38,794 nucleotides of DNA from Egibacteraceae bacterium (GCA_040905805.1 JBBDQS010000059.1:1-38794); one strand, 5' to 3'; positions 30,390-38,740 are shown, counted from the first letter of the stretch. The notes: generated by a model from the sequence alone, not told the origin. Numbers and translations: made by a program.

Positions 30390-33085
30390 TCCCCGAAGGC
30401 CAGCGACGCCACCGCGTCGGGGCGGACGGCCAGCCCCTCGACCAGCGCCTCGAACTCGGCGGCGGTCAGCGTCTCGCGTTCCAGCAGCGCCTCGGCGACC
30501 GCGCCGAGCGCGGCGTGCGCGTCGGCCAGGACCGCCCGCGCCCGCTCGTGCGCCTCGTCGATGACCTTGCGGATCTCGGCGTGGATCAGCCGGCCCTCCT
30601 CCTCCGAGTAGGTCGCCGGCCCGTCCCCGGCCGGGTAGCGGTACAGCCCCAGCGCCGGGCTCATGCCGAGCTCGGTCACCATGCGCCGGGCCATCCGGCT
30701 GACCCGGTCCAGGTCGTCGTGCGCGCCGGTGGACGGCTCGGGGAACACCAGCTCCTCGGCCACCCGCCCGCCGAGCAGTCCCGCGATCCGGTCGACCATC
30801 AACGAGCGGGTGTGCAACGAGCGCTCCTCGCTCTCCAGATTCCACGTCGCGCCCAGGCTGCCGCCGCGGGGGATGACCGTGAGCCGGTGCGGCACCTTCC
30901 CACCCTCCAGCACGTAGCCGACCAGCGCGTGTCCCGCCTCGTGGTAGGCGACCATCGCCCGCTCCACATCATTGGTCCGCCGGGTCGCCGACGACACGCC
31001 CTGCACCGCCCGCGCCAACGCCTCGTCCACGTCGGCCATGGCGATCGCCGGGCGGCCCCGGCGGGCGGCGAGCAGCCCCGCCTCGTTCAGCAGGTTCGCG
31101 AGGTCCGCGCCCGAGAAGCCCGGGGTGAGCGCCGCGAGGGTGTCGAGGTCGACGTCGTCGGCCAGGCGCTTGCCGCGCGCGTGCACGTCCAGGATCGCCC
31201 GGCGCCGCGGCCGGTCGGGCAGCCCGACGGTGAGGTGGCGGTCGAAGCGGCCCGGGCGCACCAGCGCCGGGTCGAGCATGTCGGGCCGGTTGGTGGCCGC
31301 CACCACGATCACGCCGGCCTGCGCGTCGAAGCCGTCGAGCTCGGTCAGGATCTGGTTCAGCGTGTTCTCCCGCTCGCGGGTGCCCTCGTTGGCCGACCCG
31401 CGCCGGCCCCCGACCGCGTCGACCTCGTCGATGAACACGATCGCGGGCGCCATCGCCTGCGCCTCGGCGAACAGGTCACGCACCCGAGCGGCGCCCTCGC
31501 CGACGTACACCTCGACGAACTCGGTGGCCGCGACGTACAGGAACGCCGCGTTGGCCTCCCCGGCCAGCGCGCGGGCCAGCAGCGTCTTGCCGGTGCCGGG
31601 CGGCCCGTCCAGCAGCACCCCTTTGGGCACCCGCACGCCGAGCTCGGCGAAACGCCCGGGGTGGGCGAGGAAGTCGCGGATCTCGGTGATCTCCTCGGCG
31701 ATGTCGTCCAGGCCCGCCACGTCAGCGAACGTGACCCGCTCGTCGGGCCCGTACTGGTGGCCGACGCTGCGGTCACGCAGCGACAGGCGCCGCTGGCGCT
31801 CCGGCGCGCGCAGCAGCCGCTGCACCGCGGTCACCAGGTCGTCCTGGCCGATCGCGGGCTTGGCGGCCCGCGAGGCGAGCAGCGCGCCCTCGTTGAGCAC
31901 GTTGGCGAGGTCCGCGCCGGAGAAGCCGATCGCCTGCTCGGCCACCGCGGCCAGGTCGACGTCGTCGGCGAGGCGCTTGCCGCGGGCGTGCACCTGCAGG
32001 ATCTCGTGGCGCTCGCCCGCCTTGGGGCGCTCCAAGCCGACCGTGCGGTCGAAGCGGCCCGGGCGCAGCAGCGCCGGGTCGAGCACGTCGGCCCGGTTGC
32101 TCGCCCCGACCACGAGCACCCCCGAGCGCGGCCCGAAGCCGTCCATCTCGGCGAGGATCTGGTTGAGCGCCTGCTCCTGCTCGTCACCCGACCCGCTGCC
32201 CGCCGAGCGGGCGGTGCGCCGCCGGCCGACCGCGTCGAGCTCGTCGATGAAGATGATCGCCGGCGCGTTCTCGCGCGCCTCCCGGAACAGGTCGCGCACG
32301 CGGGCGGCGCCCACGCCCACGTACAGCTCGACGAAGTCCGAGCCCGAGATCGAGAAGAAGCTCGCGCCCGCCTCACCCGCCAGCGCCCGGGCCAGCAGCG
32401 TCTTGCCGCAGCCGGGCGGCCCGTACAGCAGCACCCCCTTGGGCACCTGCGCGCCCAGCGCCGCGTAACGCTCGGGGTCGGCGAGGAACTCGACGAGCTC
32501 GCGCATGTCGTCGAGGGCGGCCTGCTGGCCCGCCACGTCGGCGAACGTCACCCCGGCGTCCTCGGGGTGGACCTGCCGGGCGCCGCTGAACACGTTGAAC
32601 AGCCCGGTGCCCTTGCGGTAGGACAGCGCCATGTAGCCGAACACCGTCACGAGCATGAGGATCCCCAGCAGGCTCGTGACCGGGGTGCGCAGGCCCTTGA
32701 GGAACTGCCGGTCGATCGTCGTCGGGATGCGGTTCTCGATGACCACGTCGACGAGACGTTCCCGGCTCATCGACTGCAGGTACTCCACGTAGTAGTCGTG
32801 GACAGCGCCGCCCTCGTCGGTGTAGCGGCCCACCACCGCGGCGTCCTGGTCGAGGATGTGCGCGGTGTCGATGCGCCCGCGCTCGGCCAGGTCCACGAAC
32901 GTGTCCAGGCGCAGCTCCTCGCCCGCCAGGCGCGTGTCGGTGACCCACAGCATGCCGACGAACGCCGCGAGCAGCAGGAGCAGGACGACCAGCGTCCACA
33001 ACCCGATGCGGCTCTTCTTCGCCTCGCCGCTGCGGGTACGCCGCCGGCGGCTGCGGGTCTTGGTGTGCGTGGCGTCTGCTGCCAT
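30386..33085 (-). CDS. FtsH-like membrane protease with two AAA+ modules
   Basis: The product is 899 aa. Span 1 at 27-48, an exterior segment to about 133, span 2 at about 135-153. AAA module 1: GPPGCGKT (222-229), FIDELD (279-284), arginine fingers in RPGRFDR (341-347). AAA module 2: GPPGTGKT (494-501), FIDEVD (551-556), RPGRFDR (610-616). Both have a Y-V-G pore motif (ELYVG, EVYVG). One M41 protease domain: HEAGH (715-719) with D791 (HDDLDR) as third zinc ligand. Normal FtsH has about 600-650 residues and one AAA module. All nucleotide-binding residues look intact in both. The start ATG has only a weak site. It lies 55 bp after the metallopeptidase gene. Confidence 0.9.
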   Translation of the reverse strand: MAADATHTKTRSRRRRTRSGEAKKSRIGLWTLVVLLLLLAAFVGMLWVTDTRLAGEELRLDTFVDLAERGRIDTAHILDQDAAVVGRYTDEGGAVHDYYVEYLQSMSRERLVDVVIENRIPTTIDRQFLKGLRTPVTSLLGILMLVTVFGYMALSYRKGTGLFNVFSGARQVHPEDAGVTFADVAGQQAALDDMRELVEFLADPERYAALGAQVPKGVLLYGPPGCGKTLLARALAGEAGASFFSISGSDFVELYVGVGAARVRDLFREARENAPAIIFIDELDAVGRRRTARSAGSGSGDEQEQALNQILAEMDGFGPRSGVLVVGASNRADVLDPALLRPGRFDRTVGLERPKAGERHEILQVHARGKRLADDVDLAAVAEQAIGFSGADLANVLNEGALLASRAAKPAIGQDDLVTAVQRLLRAPERQRRLSLRDRSVGHQYGPDERVTFADVAGLDDIAEEITEIRDFLAHPGRFAELGVRVPKGVLLDGPPGTGKTLLARALAGEANAAFLYVAATEFVEVYVGEGAARVRDLFAEAQAMAPAIVFIDEVDAVGGRRGSANEGTRERENTLNQILTELDGFDAQAGVIVVAATNRPDMLDPALVRPGRFDRHLTVGLPDRPRRRAILDVHARGKRLADDVDLDTLAALTPGFSGADLANLLNEAGLLAARRGRPAIAMADVDEALARAVQGVSSATRRTNDVERAMVAYHEAGHALVGYVLEGGKVPHRLTVIPRGGSLGATWNLESEERSLHTRSLMVDRIAGLLGGRVAEELVFPEPSTGAHDDLDRVSRMARRMVTELGMSPALGLYRYPAGDGPATYSEEEGRLIHAEIRKVIDEAHERARAVLADAHAALGAVAEALLERETLTAAEFEALVEGLAVRPDAVASLAFGE

Positions 33086-33140
33086 GGTCTGCTCGATCGT
33101 GTCGTGGTCGGTGGGCCGGTGCGCGTCCCCCGGCCCTTGG

Positions 33141-34550
33141 TTACACCGCCGCGCGCATCCACTGTCGGGCGCGCTCGTCGAGCTGCTCCTCGCCCATATC
33201 GTAGAGACGGAACAGCAGCCGGTGGGTGGCGTCGGCGTGGACCTGCTCGAGCGGGTTGCCCGCCGAGCCTTGCGTGAACTCCTTGAAGTCGCGGTAGAAC
33301 GCCCAGAACCGCTCGACGCCGAACTCGTCGACCAGCCAGGACACCGCGGCGTTCACGTAGGCGTACTCCGCCGACGTGAGCCCCATGCCGGGGTCGCGGC
33401 GGGACAGGCGCAAGAACGTCATGTCGTCGAACGCGTCCGCCTCAAGGCCGCGCCGCCACACGCCGGTGCGCTGCTCGCCGGCCAGCGCCATCGCGCCGCC
33501 CTCGGCCACCCACACCGGGGTGCTCGGACGGGTGAAGCGCGACAGCGCCAGGTGGGCGAGCTCGTGCTGGAACACCTGCACCGGCGTGACGTCGGGCTCG
33601 AACTCGTGGCCGCCGTCGGGCGGCGCGTCCGCCATGTCGTGGCCGGGGTCGGCGCGCTCCTCGGGCGGCAGCTGCTCGGCCAGGACCGCGGCCAGGTTCA
33701 CGCTCACGTGCCGGCTCTGCGGCACGCGCGAGCGCGCGTAGTCGGGCTCGGGGTAGTGGTAGGACGCGACCGCGATGGCGCGTGGGGGTCCCGCGGGGTT
33801 GCGGATCTCGGCGAACTCGGCGTCGTCGGCGGCGATCTGCACGACATGGGTGGGCGCGGGCTCCAGGGTCAGCTGCGGCACCAGCTGTGCGCGCGCCTGC
33901 TCGGCCAGGTCAAGCACCCGGCCCGGCTCGGCGAGGCCCGGCCGGTGCAACGCGAGGAAGTGCTCGGAGCGGGCCACCGCCACCGGCCCCGACGCCCACA
34001 TCGGCGGCATCGGCACCGGGGTCTCGGTGTCTGGGACCACGATCTGGCTGTCGGCCACCCGCCAGGCGCCGTCGCGCTGCTCGAAGTCGCTGCGCAGCCG
34101 GAAGCTGAACGGGTTGTCCTCGGCCAGGCCCTCGTAGCGAAACACGACGTCGACCTTCGCGTTGTCGGCCACCAGCACCGGCGCACCGTCGACGTCGCGC
34201 CGGTCGAACGTCGCCTCCCGCAGCCGCAGCCGCAGCTCGGCAAGCGGCACGGCCTGCGCCTGGTCGGCCAGCGGCCCCTCCACCGCGCGGGCCGGCGGGT
34301 CCAGCGCCGCCAGGAACCCCTCGAGGTCGCCGGCCGCCAGCGCGTCCGCGCGGGTGTCGAGCAGCGCCTGGACGTCCTGCGCCGGCCCCAGCTCCGGCGC
34401 CGCCTGCGGGGCCGACTCCACGCATGCGGTGGCGAGCAGGACGATCAGCACCGCCGGGACGCCCCACGGGCGCCACCGCCGGTGTGCTGCGGAGTCGGTG
34501 GGGCAGCGCGGCTGCGACCTCCTCCCCGATCGCTGGGACAGGACAGGCAC
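33141..34550 (-). CDS. Secreted HELAH metallopeptidase-like lipoprotein
   Basis: The product is about 469 aa from the GTG at 34550; the start is uncertain, as the frame is open upstream. RRWRPWGVPAVLIVLLATAC gives a lipobox (Cys43). Residues 55-215 are a helical and NTF2-like region (VQALLDTRADALAAGDLEGF). HELAH at 329-333 with WVAEGGA (Glu350) 17 residues later is the zinc site of gluzincin (peptidase MA) enzymes, and VNAAVSWLVDEFGVERFWAF is the usual helix that follows. It is likely a wall-side protease or regulatory peptidase. First gene of an operon with the tandem-AAA FtsH and the solute-binding protein; a 20-nt box lies 33 nt upstream. Confidence 0.78.
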   Translation of the reverse strand: MPVLSQRSGRRSQPRCPTDSAAHRRWRPWGVPAVLIVLLATACVESAPQAAPELGPAQDVQALLDTRADALAAGDLEGFLAALDPPARAVEGPLADQAQAVPLAELRLRLREATFDRRDVDGAPVLVADNAKVDVVFRYEGLAEDNPFSFRLRSDFEQRDGAWRVADSQIVVPDTETPVPMPPMWASGPVAVARSEHFLALHRPGLAEPGRVLDLAEQARAQLVPQLTLEPAPTHVVQIAADDAEFAEIRNPAGPPRAIAVASYHYPEPDYARSRVPQSRHVSVNLAAVLAEQLPPEERADPGHDMADAPPDGGHEFEPDVTPVQVFQHELAHLALSRFTRPSTPVWVAEGGAMALAGEQRTGVWRRGLEADAFDDMTFLRLSRRDPGMGLTSAEYAYVNAAVSWLVDEFGVERFWAFYRDFKEFTQGSAGNPLEQVHADATHRLLFRLYDMGEEQLDERARQWMRAAV

Positions 34551-34563
34551 AGCCTCAAGGGCA

Positions 34564-34602
34564 CCACCGCGGGGCGGCGGTGGCAATACCGCAATTTGTG
34601 TA
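34564..34602 (-). promoter_or_regulatory. 20-nt GTATTGC box, copy 6, with adjoining hairpin
   Basis: The box is 34583-34602, coding direction TACACAAATTGCGGTATTGC. Next to it, sharing one base, CCACCGC/GCGGTGG (34564-34570 and 34577-34583) forms a 7-bp stem with a 6-nt loop. The GTG start of the metallopeptidase is 33 nt beyond the box. It would drive the three-gene protease operon. Confidence 0.6.
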
Positions 34603-34689
34603 GCGGGTCGTGCGAGGGACTCGGGCATGGACAGCGTCACCCACGGCCGGCCGAGGCGGGCGCACGGGGCCTGTGGCCGGGCCAGTCGC

Positions 34690-35470
34690 CGGCCAGTGCA
34701 CCACCCTGCGGTGGTCGCACCCCGACGCCGACGCCTGACGTTGGGGGGGCGGTGTCCTTGACGGTGGTCGGCCTGCAGCCCGACACGACGTACCACTATG
34801 CGGTGTGGGTCCGCACCGCCACGGGCGAGCCCGGGGATCCGGGCGACCCGGGGGATCCGGGCGACGGGGGGGCCGGCGCCGGCGGAGCTGGTCGCGGCGG
34901 CCTGTCCGGGCGGGGCGGCTGCGGCGGGGTTCGCCGACCGTGCCGCGATCCCCCAGGCGCACCTGGAGGCGGTGGACTGCGTGGCCAGCCGCGACATCGC
35001 CCGCGGGTTCGCGGACGGGACCTACGGGCCGGCGCAGGCGGTGCGGCGCGACCAGATGGCGTCGTTCATCGTGCGCACGTTGCAGGCGGCCGGGGTGAGC
35101 CTGCCGGCGCCGCGTGCGCAGCGGTTCGTGGATGTGGCGGCCGGGTCGACGCACGACACGGCGATTCACCAGTTGGCCGCGGCGGGGATCGTGGCCGGCG
35201 GCCCCGGCGGACTGTCCGCCGACTTCTACGGGCCCGACCAGCCGATCCGCCGGGACCAGATGGCCTCGTTCCTGGTGCGCGCAGCCGGCTACGCCACCGG
35301 CAGCGAGCTGACCACCGACCAGTCAGCAGGTTTTTCGGACGTGCCCGCCGGCAACGTGCACGCCGCCAACATCGACACGGCCGCAGCGCCCGGGTTGGCG
35401 CAGGGCCGCGGCGACGGCACCTACGGCCCGGCGGCGCCGGACCCGGGTGGTGTCTGGCCGGCCCGCCCGG
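34690..35470 (+). pseudogene. FN3-linker-SLH tail of a lost surface protein
   Basis: The plus strand reads TPTPDVGGAVSLTVVGLQPD then TTYHYAVWVRTATGEPGDPG, a 7-G run, then in the +1-shifted frame PAPAELVAAACPGGAAAAGF, RRDQMASFIVRTLQAAGVSL, RRDQMASFLVRAA and FSDVPAGNVHAANIDTAAAP. This matches the last 280 residues of the kelch-SLH protein. The frameshift is in the G run (34867-34873); six G would restore the frame. The third SLH domain loses its R-R-D-Q-M motif (GPAAPDPGGVWPARPG). No start or upstream domains exist; the sequence before 34690 is the divergent promoter region of the protease operon. Confidence 0.7.
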
Positions 35471-35488
35471 GTAGGTGCGTGCGTCTCA

Positions 35489-35508
35489 TAGCCACATTTG
35501 CGTATTGC
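35489..35508 (+). promoter_or_regulatory. 20-nt GTATTGC box, copy 7 (plus strand)
   Basis: TAGCCACATTTGCGTATTGC, the only copy on the plus strand, lies 108 nt before the ATG at 35617 of the broken acidic-protein copy. The orientation relative to the gene is the same as at the other six sites, which is strong support that the box belongs to the 5' region of these genes. Confidence 0.65.
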
Positions 35509-35513
35509 GACGT

Positions 35514-35584
35514 GTCCGGGGCGGGTGCAACGGTCAATCGGTGTTCGGGCGGTGTTGGGCAGTGTTCGCAACCCCGCCCCGGAC
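35514..35584 (+). repeat. 12-bp inverted repeat in leader
   Basis: GTCCGGGGCGGG (35514-35525) and CCCGCCCCGGAC (35573-35584) are perfectly complementary and enclose 47 nt holding three GTGTT repeats. It lies between the box and the ATG at 35617, so the RNA leader would fold into a long stem. It may be an attenuator or RNA-stability element. Confidence 0.5.
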
Positions 35585-35616
35585 GGTGACCCATCAGAAA
35601 GAGAAAGACGAACCCG

Positions 35617-36008
35617 ATGATGATAAGCACCCTGGTGGGCGGAGCTGGTCCCGGTCGTGCCGTTGGTGCCATCGACCAGCGTCGTCGTGCACTCCCAAGA
35701 GGAGAACAGCAACTGCGGTAACAACACCAGCGGCCGGGAGTATGACTACAGCCTGGGGGTGGTCAATCCGTCCGAGGTGGACGCGCCCAGCGATGGGGGG
35801 CGGGGCCGTGGGGATCACTGTCATTGCGAGACGATCCAGAGCTACGCCGCCGACGACACGACCGAGGACGGCCCGCAGTTCGCCACCATCGCCGACCACC
35901 CAGCACGCTGTTCTGCCGGGTGGCAGGACAGCGACCCCATCCAAGCCTTGGCGCATCAACGTAGGCGACAATATCTGCTGGCACTCACTGGGCTACCAGC
36001 CGCCTTGA
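35617..36008 (+). pseudogene. Broken, partly inverted copy of the acidic secreted protein gene
   Basis: In shifting frames the plus strand reads SVVVHSQEENSNCGNNTSGR, EYDYSLGVVNPSEVDAPSDG, DGPQFATIADHPARC and INVGDNICWHSLGYQPP, matching SVIVHSIEDESRC, ECDYSLGIVNPTHYDSPSSG, GSQFATIANHSAV and the GDTYMC region of the protein at 13402. The ATG at 35617 opens a frame that soon ends at a TAA near 35720. The piece that should encode CT-LVDGTNGT is on the opposite strand at about 35640-35695 (minus-strand CTTTLVDGTNGTTGTSS). Several frameshifts, so not functional. Confidence 0.6.
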
Positions 36009-36053
36009 GACGGTTCTAACGCCCCGCCAGACTTCTCGAGCGACTGCACGGCA

Positions 36054-36077
36054 CGATCGGGGACGTCCCCCCGATCG
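36054..36077. terminator. 9-bp perfect stem-loop after the pseudogene
   Basis: CGATCGGGG (36054-36062) and CCCCGATCG (36069-36077) with a 6-nt loop, 46 bp beyond the end of the pseudogene at 36008. No T-run. It fits a former terminator. The following 36078-36451 contains no gene that I can support and holds the promoter region of the response regulator. Confidence 0.5.
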
Positions 36078-36451
36078 AAACGAGGCCGCCTATGATCTCC
36101 AACAGGAGACGACCACCCGGTTTGAATCCAATGAATTTTCCGCGTGCATCTCAGGACAGTCACCTGTTGGGCCAAGACGGGAAAAGCTATCGTCGGGCGT
36201 AGGGGAAGAAGTGCAGGGGTCGGTAGTGACGTCGTTGGGTGCCGGCGACGCTGCCCGACCCCCCTTCCCTGCGTGCTACCCCCACGTCGTCATGGGGTCG
36301 CCACGCTCGGGGAGCACCCGAGCGACCCCTGGTCCGACCGTGCCGTGGAACGCCAGTCGCGTGGCCGTGGCAAGCATCGGCGTGCCGGAACGCGGCTGCG
36401 ACCTGGTCGACGCGTGAAGCCGGGCTCTGATTCGAGCAAAGGCGTGCGGCC

Positions 36452-37051
36452 TTGAGGATCGTGCTGGCCGACGACGAGGATCTGTTTCGCGGGGCGCTCG
36501 TCGCGCTGCTCGAGCTGGAGCCGGATGTGGAGGTCGTGGCCGCGGTCGGCAACGGCGAGGATGCCGTGGCCCAGGCCCTGGAGCACCGGCCCGACATCCT
36601 GCTGCTCGATGTGGACATGCCAGGCAGGGACGGCATCGAGGCCGCCGCGGACATCCGCGCGCTCATGGACGTGCCGATCGTGATCGTGACCCGCCAGGCA
36701 CGCCCCGCGGTGCTGCGCCGAGCCCTGCAGGCGGGGGTCCAGGGGTTCGTCCACAAGACCACGCCGGCCCAGCGTCTCATCGCCATCCTGCGCGACGTGC
36801 AGATGGGCAAGCGGTACATCGATCCGGAGATCGCCGCACAGGCGCTGACCGAACAGGAATGCCCCCTGACCCCCAGGGAAATGCAGGTGCTCGGGCTCAC
36901 CCTGCAGGGGGAACCGGTGGCGGCCATCGCCGAGCAGGTCTGCCTCGCGGCGGGCACGGTCCGCAACTACCTGTCCTCGGCCATGGGCAAGCTCGGAGCC
37001 AGGAACCGGTTCGAGGCGGCCCGCATCGCCGCCGAGAAGGGCTGGATCTAA
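36452..37051 (+). CDS. NarL/FixJ (LuxR-type) response regulator
   Basis: The product is 199 aa from a TTG at 36452; the GTG at 36461 is too close to the first motif to be likely. Receiver domain (1-120): DDE acidic pocket at 7-9 (ADDEDLF), phosphate acceptor D53 (ILLLDVDMPGRDG), T/S region IVTRQA, and Lys in FVHKTTPA. LuxR HTH (about 137-195): LTPREMQVLGLTLQGEPVAA, VCLAAGTVRNYLSSAMGKLG. The domain order and VRNYLSSAMGKLGARNR resemble the DesR-like group, which controls membrane or surface genes. No histidine kinase gene is next to it, so it is an orphan here. Confidence 0.88.
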   Translation: MRIVLADDEDLFRGALVALLELEPDVEVVAAVGNGEDAVAQALEHRPDILLLDVDMPGRDGIEAAADIRALMDVPIVIVTRQARPAVLRRALQAGVQGFVHKTTPAQRLIAILRDVQMGKRYIDPEIAAQALTEQECPLTPREMQVLGLTLQGEPVAAIAEQVCLAAGTVRNYLSSAMGKLGARNRFEAARIAAEKGWI

Positions 37052-37101
37052 CCGGCCATGAGGTTCCTGAACACGCCCGCCACCTTTCAGGAGCTAGCGA
37101 A

Positions 37102-37455
37102 ATGAGCGACGGCGACCCGCGGCAACACGGCCGTCATGGCCTGGTCGACCCAGTTCGTACGGTCCCCGCGGCGGGCGTCGACTGGTGTCCCCACTGCGAC
37201 CTGCGCCTCGACACATGCCCTCCAGAAGAGCACAGGCATGCACTTGTGTGGGACCTCGCCCATTCGCTGGCGGGCGGCCTTGACCGGCTCGAGGTGTGGT
37301 GCGACACAGCCAGGCTACGCAGCAGTGACGCCGTGGGATGGAAGCTGCTCACCGGGTCGAGGCAACACCCTCGGGACCACGCGCGACGACTATTGCTGTG
37401 GGACGAAGGCGTGATGGCCACCACCCGAGACGACCTTCTGCCAGTTCGCTGGTGA
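37102..37455 (+). CDS. Small Cys-containing protein of unknown function
   Basis: The product is 117 aa. The ATG at 37102 has AGGAG 8 nt upstream. VDWCPHCDLRLDTCPPEEHR carries a CxxC pair plus further Cys and His, which may bind zinc. Then HALVWDLAHSLAGGLDRLEV with WCDTARLRSSDAVGWKLLTG. No family recognised. It follows the response regulator by 50 bp on the same strand and might be its operon mate. Confidence 0.6.
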   Translation: MSDGDPRQHGRHGLVDPVRTVPAAGVDWCPHCDLRLDTCPPEEHRHALVWDLAHSLAGGLDRLEVWCDTARLRSSDAVGWKLLTGSRQHPRDHARRLLLWDEGVMATTRDDLLPVRW

Positions 37456-37575
37456 CCAGACCTCGCACGCCGGCCAGAAGACCTCGCGGGGGGCCAGGAA
37501 CGTGTGGTCCACCGAGCCGATCGAGACCGTGGCGGTGGCGATGAGTCGGTGTTTGGCGCCGAGGTTGAGCGTCAC
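37390..37575 (-). CDS. Small hypothetical protein
   Basis: A 61-aa frame from the GTG at 37575: TLNLGAKHRLIATATVSIGS, VDHTFLAPREVFWPACEVWS, PANWQKVVSGGGHHAFVPQQ. The mix of aromatic and hydrophobic residues looks like a true small protein and not antisense noise. It overlaps the convergent gene by 66 bp. The start lacks a clear ribosome site. The 37576-37818 stretch before it holds nothing I can support. Confidence 0.45.
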   Translation of the reverse strand: MTLNLGAKHRLIATATVSIGSVDHTFLAPREVFWPACEVWSPANWQKVVSGGGHHAFVPQQ

Positions 37576-37818
37576 CGCATGCTCGCGTTCCCGCCACGTC
37601 GCAGATGTGAGTCATCCGGGTGTGAGGCGGCCGAGCGGTGGTTGCGGGCCGAGTGGCACGATCGAAGAACAGCAATGGGGCGTGCGTCCAGCGCACGATT
37701 TCCGGGGGTCCGGCTGCCAGAGGTGGAGCGCCGTCCGAGTGTGTGGACCGACTGGGCCGGGCCGGGCTGCGACATGCCTGGTGCCCGTAGGCCGCCGGGT
37801 GCGGGCGTGCTTGAGGCT

Positions 37819-38061
37819 TCAGCTTGCTGCTTGGCGTCTGTGCGCGTACGCCAGGACGCTCAGCACGATCGTGCCGTCAGCACGGATGTCGTCGATGACG
37901 GCCTCGAACGGGCCGGAACCGCCGTCGGCGACCATCACGTGGTCGCCTGGCTGGGGCTGGCGGGTCTCGTCGTCCCAGTCGACCAGGCCCGAGTAGGCAC
38001 GGCCGCCGTTGACCCGCACGAAGGTCAGGTCGGCGGCCAGCAGGGGCAACTGCTCATTCAT
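37819..38061 (-). CDS. Small hypothetical protein
   Basis: The product is 80 aa: NEQLPLLAADLTFVRVNGGR, AYSGLVDWDDETRQPQPGDH, VMVADGGSGPFEAVIDDIRA, DGTIVLSVLAYAHRR. It is beta-rich, with GDHVMVADGGSGPFEAVI like a small barrel. The ATG at 38061 overlaps the preceding stop by 8 bp; an ATG at 38070 is also possible. Clearly coupled to the gene at 38054. No family recognised. Confidence 0.65.
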   Translation of the reverse strand: MNEQLPLLAADLTFVRVNGGRAYSGLVDWDDETRQPQPGDHVMVADGGSGPFEAVIDDIRADGTIVLSVLAYAHRRQAAS

Positions 38062-38470
38062 GGGTGTCATGGTACCCGGGCGGCACCTGCTGGCGGGGGT
38101 CGAAGACCCGCAGCGCCGCGTTGTAGGGATCGAGCAGCAGGGCACGGATAAGCTTGCGCTCCGCGGGCCGCAGACGCTGGTCGTAGGGCGGCAGGTGGTC
38201 GGGGTAGGCGGCCACGATCACGTCGGCGTGCCGGTCCGAGAATGGGGTGAGCACCCCGTCTTCTTCGACGTCGGTGGCCACGAGGTCGTAGCGGTGCCTT
38301 CGGAGCTCTGCCACGGTGGCCAGCCCGTACAGCGACTGGCCGAGCCCGGCGGTCAGCACCTGGGCTTCGCGCTCGTCAGCGACGATGAACACCGAGATCG
38401 TGATCGCGCCGGCGGCGTCGTAGCCCGGCAACGTCCGGTACAGGGCAGCGTCGCGGAGGCATCTCCTCAT
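38054..38470 (-). CDS. Hypothetical protein upstream of the 37819 gene
   Basis: The product is 138 aa: AITISVFIVADEREAQVLTA, GLGQSLYGLATVAELRRHRY, DLVATDVEEDGVLTPFSDRH, ADVIVAAYPDHLPPYDQRLR, PAERKLIRALLLDPYNAALR. Alternating strands and helices suggest an alpha/beta fold. The ATG at 38470 follows a TGA of an upstream frame. No family recognised. It shares an operon with the genes on both sides. Confidence 0.65.
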   Translation of the reverse strand: MRRCLRDAALYRTLPGYDAAGAITISVFIVADEREAQVLTAGLGQSLYGLATVAELRRHRYDLVATDVEEDGVLTPFSDRHADVIVAAYPDHLPPYDQRLRPAERKLIRALLLDPYNAALRVFDPRQQVPPGYHDTHE

Positions 38471-38521
38471 TCAGTCCGGCGCATGGAGCGGCACAACCAC
38501 GTCGTCGTCGGGCGGGGGGGC

Positions 38522-38740
38522 TCAGGTCGGCGGCGTTGCTGATCGACCGGTGGTCACCAGCAGATCCCCCAACGCCACATCACGCTGCCCGAACCGTAGC
38601 GGCAGCGCGTCCCGTCCGACCGACCGGCCGGCCAGCCCCACGGTGCGGAACCAGCACCACTCCACATCGTCGCGCATCCGCACCCGCCACCACAGCGACG
38701 ACGGCCTCGCCGCGCGCTTCAGGCAGTTGTACGACCGCAC
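38522..38740 (-). CDS. Small hypothetical protein at window edge
   Basis: From the GTG at 38740 about 72 aa: RSYNCLKRAARPSSLWWRVR, MRDDVEWCWFRTVGLAGRSV, GRDALPLRFGQRDVALGDLL, VTTGRSATPPT. Aromatic-rich and basic. A TTG at 38752 is an alternative start. Near its 3' end a run of G (plus strand 38513-38519) precedes its stop region, where a different frame reads VVVPLHAPD up to the next gene. It seems to be the first gene of the three-gene minus operon seen here. Confidence 0.5.
   Translation of the reverse strand: MRSYNCLKRAARPSSLWWRVRMRDDVEWCWFRTVGLAGRSVGRDALPLRFGQRDVALGDLLVTTGRSATPPT

Noticed and set aside
30515-33277. Long plus-strand frame opposite the FtsH-like gene (about 920 codons)
   Set aside because: Arg/Val/Gln-rich shadow; the minus strand carries all AAA+ and M41 motifs.
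36187-36966. 259-codon minus-strand frame opposite the response regulator
   Set aside because: Ser/Arg-rich antisense shadow; the plus strand has the receiver and HTH motifs.
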